From an uncultured Mucispirillum sp. (GTDB lineage Bacteria; Chrysiogenota; Deferribacteres; Deferribacterales; Mucispirillaceae): a stretch of 5,700 nt of DNA. Of the stretch, positions 4,547 through 5,700 are shown piece by piece. A model generated the notes under the pieces. The model saw only the letters and a list, made by a program, of their open reading frames with translations, did not search any database and was not told where the DNA came from. Every line of letters begins with the position of its first letter. The first letter of the stretch is position 1. A program made the translations under genes and the position numbers. Where the stretch lies: the NCBI GenBank assembly GCA_945947845.1, contig CAMEZN010000136.1:1-5700 (forward strand), written 5' to 3'.

Positions 4547-4915
4547 ATGAGTGAAGAAACAAAAACAACAGAGCAATCAGCACCAGTGGTAAACAGACCA
4601 ACGGATGCAGAAAGAAGAAGGCAGTCAATGGCTGACAGACAAAGAAACAGATTAGAGCAGGCTAAATTACCTGGCAGCACAGTATTTCGTCCAGAAACTC
4701 CAGCGGTATCTTATGAGATTATGCATTATCTTAGGAGTATTGACAGGGGAATGGCAGTATTAAGCAGGAATATTTTTCAAAATAAAGATAATTTTAAAAA
4801 TATTGAAAAAGCAGGCAAAGAGGCTGATGCATTAAAAGATGCGGTTAAAACAGCAGCTAAAAATATTTCTGAATATGCAGGAATCAGATTTGAAGAATAC
4901 AACCCAAGAAGATAA
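4547..4915 (+). CDS. 122-aa charged soluble protein, unknown
   Basis: ATG 4547 has AAGGAG (4533-4538) 8 bases upstream and stops at TAA 4913-4915. The first ~18 residues are low-complexity and rich in Glu, Thr, Ser and Pro, probably disordered. An Arg/Gln-rich helix follows (TDAERRRQSMADRQRNRLEQAK, 19-40), then PGSTVFRPETPAVS, and two further helices (SYEIMHYLRSIDRGMAVLSRNIF, 55-77, and a Lys/Ala-rich 83-110). There is no membrane segment. Codon composition is less AT-biased than in the left third of the window and similar to the 3729 gene, suggesting the two belong to the same module. A TATAAT at 4480-4485 in the 68-base gap may give it its own promoter. Scaffold or nucleic-acid-binding roles are guesses only. 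Confidence 0.75.
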   Translation: MSEETKTTEQSAPVVNRPTDAERRRQSMADRQRNRLEQAKLPGSTVFRPETPAVSYEIMHYLRSIDRGMAVLSRNIFQNKDNFKNIEKAGKEADALKDAVKTAAKNISEYAGIRFEEYNPRR

Positions 4916-4993
4916 CTAAAATAAATTATATATTATCTGCGAAAAGAAAACGGTTTCGTTTCATAACATATAACCTCACATATTTCATTAGAC

Positions 4994-5025
4994 AACCAAG
5001 AGCCTCAGCAATGGGGCTTTTGGTT
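4994..5025 (+). terminator. Terminator-like hairpin before the 5054 gene
   Basis: The arm AACCAAGAGCCTC (4994-5006) pairs with GGGGCTTTTGGTT (5013-5025) around the six-base loop AGCAAT. It forms 13 pairs, of which two are G-T wobbles (5000/5019 and 5005/5014). The right arm is T-rich, but only one further T precedes G, so the tail is weak. It probably ends transcription from the 4547 gene, or acts as an attenuator of the gene starting at 5054. Confidence 0.5.
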
Positions 5026-5053
5026 TGTAAAACAAGATTTAAAGGATACATAG

Positions 5054-5641
5054 ATGGATAAACAAAAACTAATATATAATATAATAAAAATACTGGAAGA
5101 AAATAATTTCAGCAGAAAAAACATTCATATACAAAAATTTATATCATTTTTATCATACAGGATAGATAATATTCCATTTAGTTTTAGTATTGATAAGTAT
5201 GGTCCGTTTTCATCAGAGTTAAGAGATGAGTTATATTCTATGGTTTTATGGGGCGATTTATTTTATATAGATAACCAATATAATACTAAAAATAACTTAT
5301 TAAGTATTAATCAACCGATTTATCAGAAAATAGAAACGGAAATAAAGCAGTATGCCAATATTATAGATGAGTTAAGTTTTGATAATATGCTGATATATGG
5401 CACTTTATTTTATATATTAAATAATACATGCAGCCGAGATAAAGATAGTATTATTCAATTATTTTATAATACGGTTGATACTACATTTACAAACGAACAG
5501 CTGGAAGAGCCATTAGATAAATTATTAAAAACATATTTTGATGGCATAGTAGGTTATAGAGATAGAAAGACAGGTTATTATGTACTTCCTGCTGACTGGG
5601 ACGATGGGGAAGATTATACAAAGTATTTGAAAGAAAAATAA
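5054..5641 (+). CDS. YwgA/Panacea (SocA-like) domain protein, probable
   Basis: This encodes 195 residues. ATG 5054 has AAAGGA (5041-5046) 7 bases upstream. The N-terminal half follows a recognisable pattern: a leading helix (KLIYNIIKILEENN, 5-18), then IQKFISFLSY (26-35), PFSFSIDKYGPFSSEL (41-56) and a hydrophobic helix into LFYIDN. The QK----Y and YGP-S--L blocks are typical of the YwgA family and of the Panacea (formerly DUF4065/SocA) domain, which in many bacteria serves as an antitoxin or protease-adaptor-like module. The C-terminal half (about 85-195) is helical and ends in an acidic, aromatic tail (LPADWDDGEDYTKYLKEK). No toxin gene adjoins it on either side in this window. It stands alone between two terminator-like hairpins, so it is probably a single-gene unit. 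Family assignment is by eye and moderate. Confidence 0.65.
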   Translation: MDKQKLIYNIIKILEENNFSRKNIHIQKFISFLSYRIDNIPFSFSIDKYGPFSSELRDELYSMVLWGDLFYIDNQYNTKNNLLSINQPIYQKIETEIKQYANIIDELSFDNMLIYGTLFYILNNTCSRDKDSIIQLFYNTVDTTFTNEQLEEPLDKLLKTYFDGIVGYRDRKTGYYVLPADWDDGEDYTKYLKEK

Positions 5642-5652
5642 TTTACTCAATT

Positions 5653-5683
5653 AAAGCAAGGTAGAAATATCTTGCTTTTTTTT
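5653..5683 (+). terminator. Intrinsic terminator after the 5054 gene
   Basis: AAAGCAAGGT (5653-5662) pairs with ATCTTGCTTT (5669-5678) around the loop AGAAAT, with one G-T pair. Eight consecutive T (5676-5683) end the structure. This is a textbook rho-independent terminator, 11 bases after the TAA of the 5054 gene. Its A-rich left arm could also serve a convergent gene beyond the window. Confidence 0.9.
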
Positions 5684-5700
5684 GTTTCTTATTTTAACTT

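Noticed and set aside
4948..4961. AAACG/CGTTT mini-hairpin in the gap after the 4547 gene
   Set aside because: The stem has only five pairs, three of them A-T, and there is no T-run or neighbouring signal, so it is too weak to call.
2642..4978. Recurring words AATGTAAC (2642, 3087, 4464) and TAACCTCA (2646, 4971) in gaps
   Set aside because: They are short AT-rich words with inconsistent spacing to starts, one of them inside a coding region. Chance recurrence is a sufficient explanation.

Overview
This is an AT-rich bacterial window in which every gene I can support lies on the + strand. Nearly all stops are TAA, Arg is mostly AGA, Ile is often ATA, and most genes have a clear purine-rich Shine-Dalgarno (SD) site. 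That fits a low-GC bacterium such as Brachyspira, Mucispirillum or Fusobacterium, but no marker gene fixes the taxon. No rRNA, tRNA, CRISPR array, transposase, integrase or replication gene is visible. The run of small, mostly unrecognisable genes suggests an accessory region, either mobile-element-derived or phage/plasmid-like.

Left part (1-2500): this begins with the 3' end of an unknown gene (2-469). Three unknown small genes follow at 595-945, 995-1342 and 1344-1817, then a PD-(D/E)XK-type nuclease-like gene of the MmcB/phage kind at 1966-2499. The most striking feature is a dyad-symmetric element that recurs three times (560-584, 950-980, 1843-1867). Each copy sits just upstream of the SD and start codon of an unrelated reading frame. 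Copies one and three are homologous over about 43 bp including the SD. The third copy leads into a 19-codon open reading frame rather than directly into the nuclease gene. A pair of overlapping, mutually exclusive dyads (514-541) lies upstream of the first copy.

Middle part (2500-4920): after a terminator-like region there is a run of small genes, several encoding membrane proteins. They are a 61-aa two-helix protein (2697-2882), a 51-aa single-span protein missed by length cut-offs (2887-3042), a basic 114-aa protein (3128-3472), an 82-aa two-helix protein (3469-3717), a 249-aa multi-span protein (3729-4478) and a 122-aa charged soluble protein (4547-4915). The genes at 3128, 3469 and 3729 are tightly coupled (ATGA overlap, then an 11-base gap) with strong SD sites, so they probably form one operon making a membrane assembly. 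The start codon of the first gene, at 3128, lies inside a predicted 16-bp hairpin that could control translation of the operon. A VirB2/VirB6-like or other conjugation-type role is possible from the layout but unproven.

Right part (4920-5700): a terminator-like hairpin (4994-5025) precedes a gene (5054-5641) whose N-terminal half resembles the YwgA/Panacea (SocA-like) family. A textbook intrinsic terminator (5653-5683) ends this unit.
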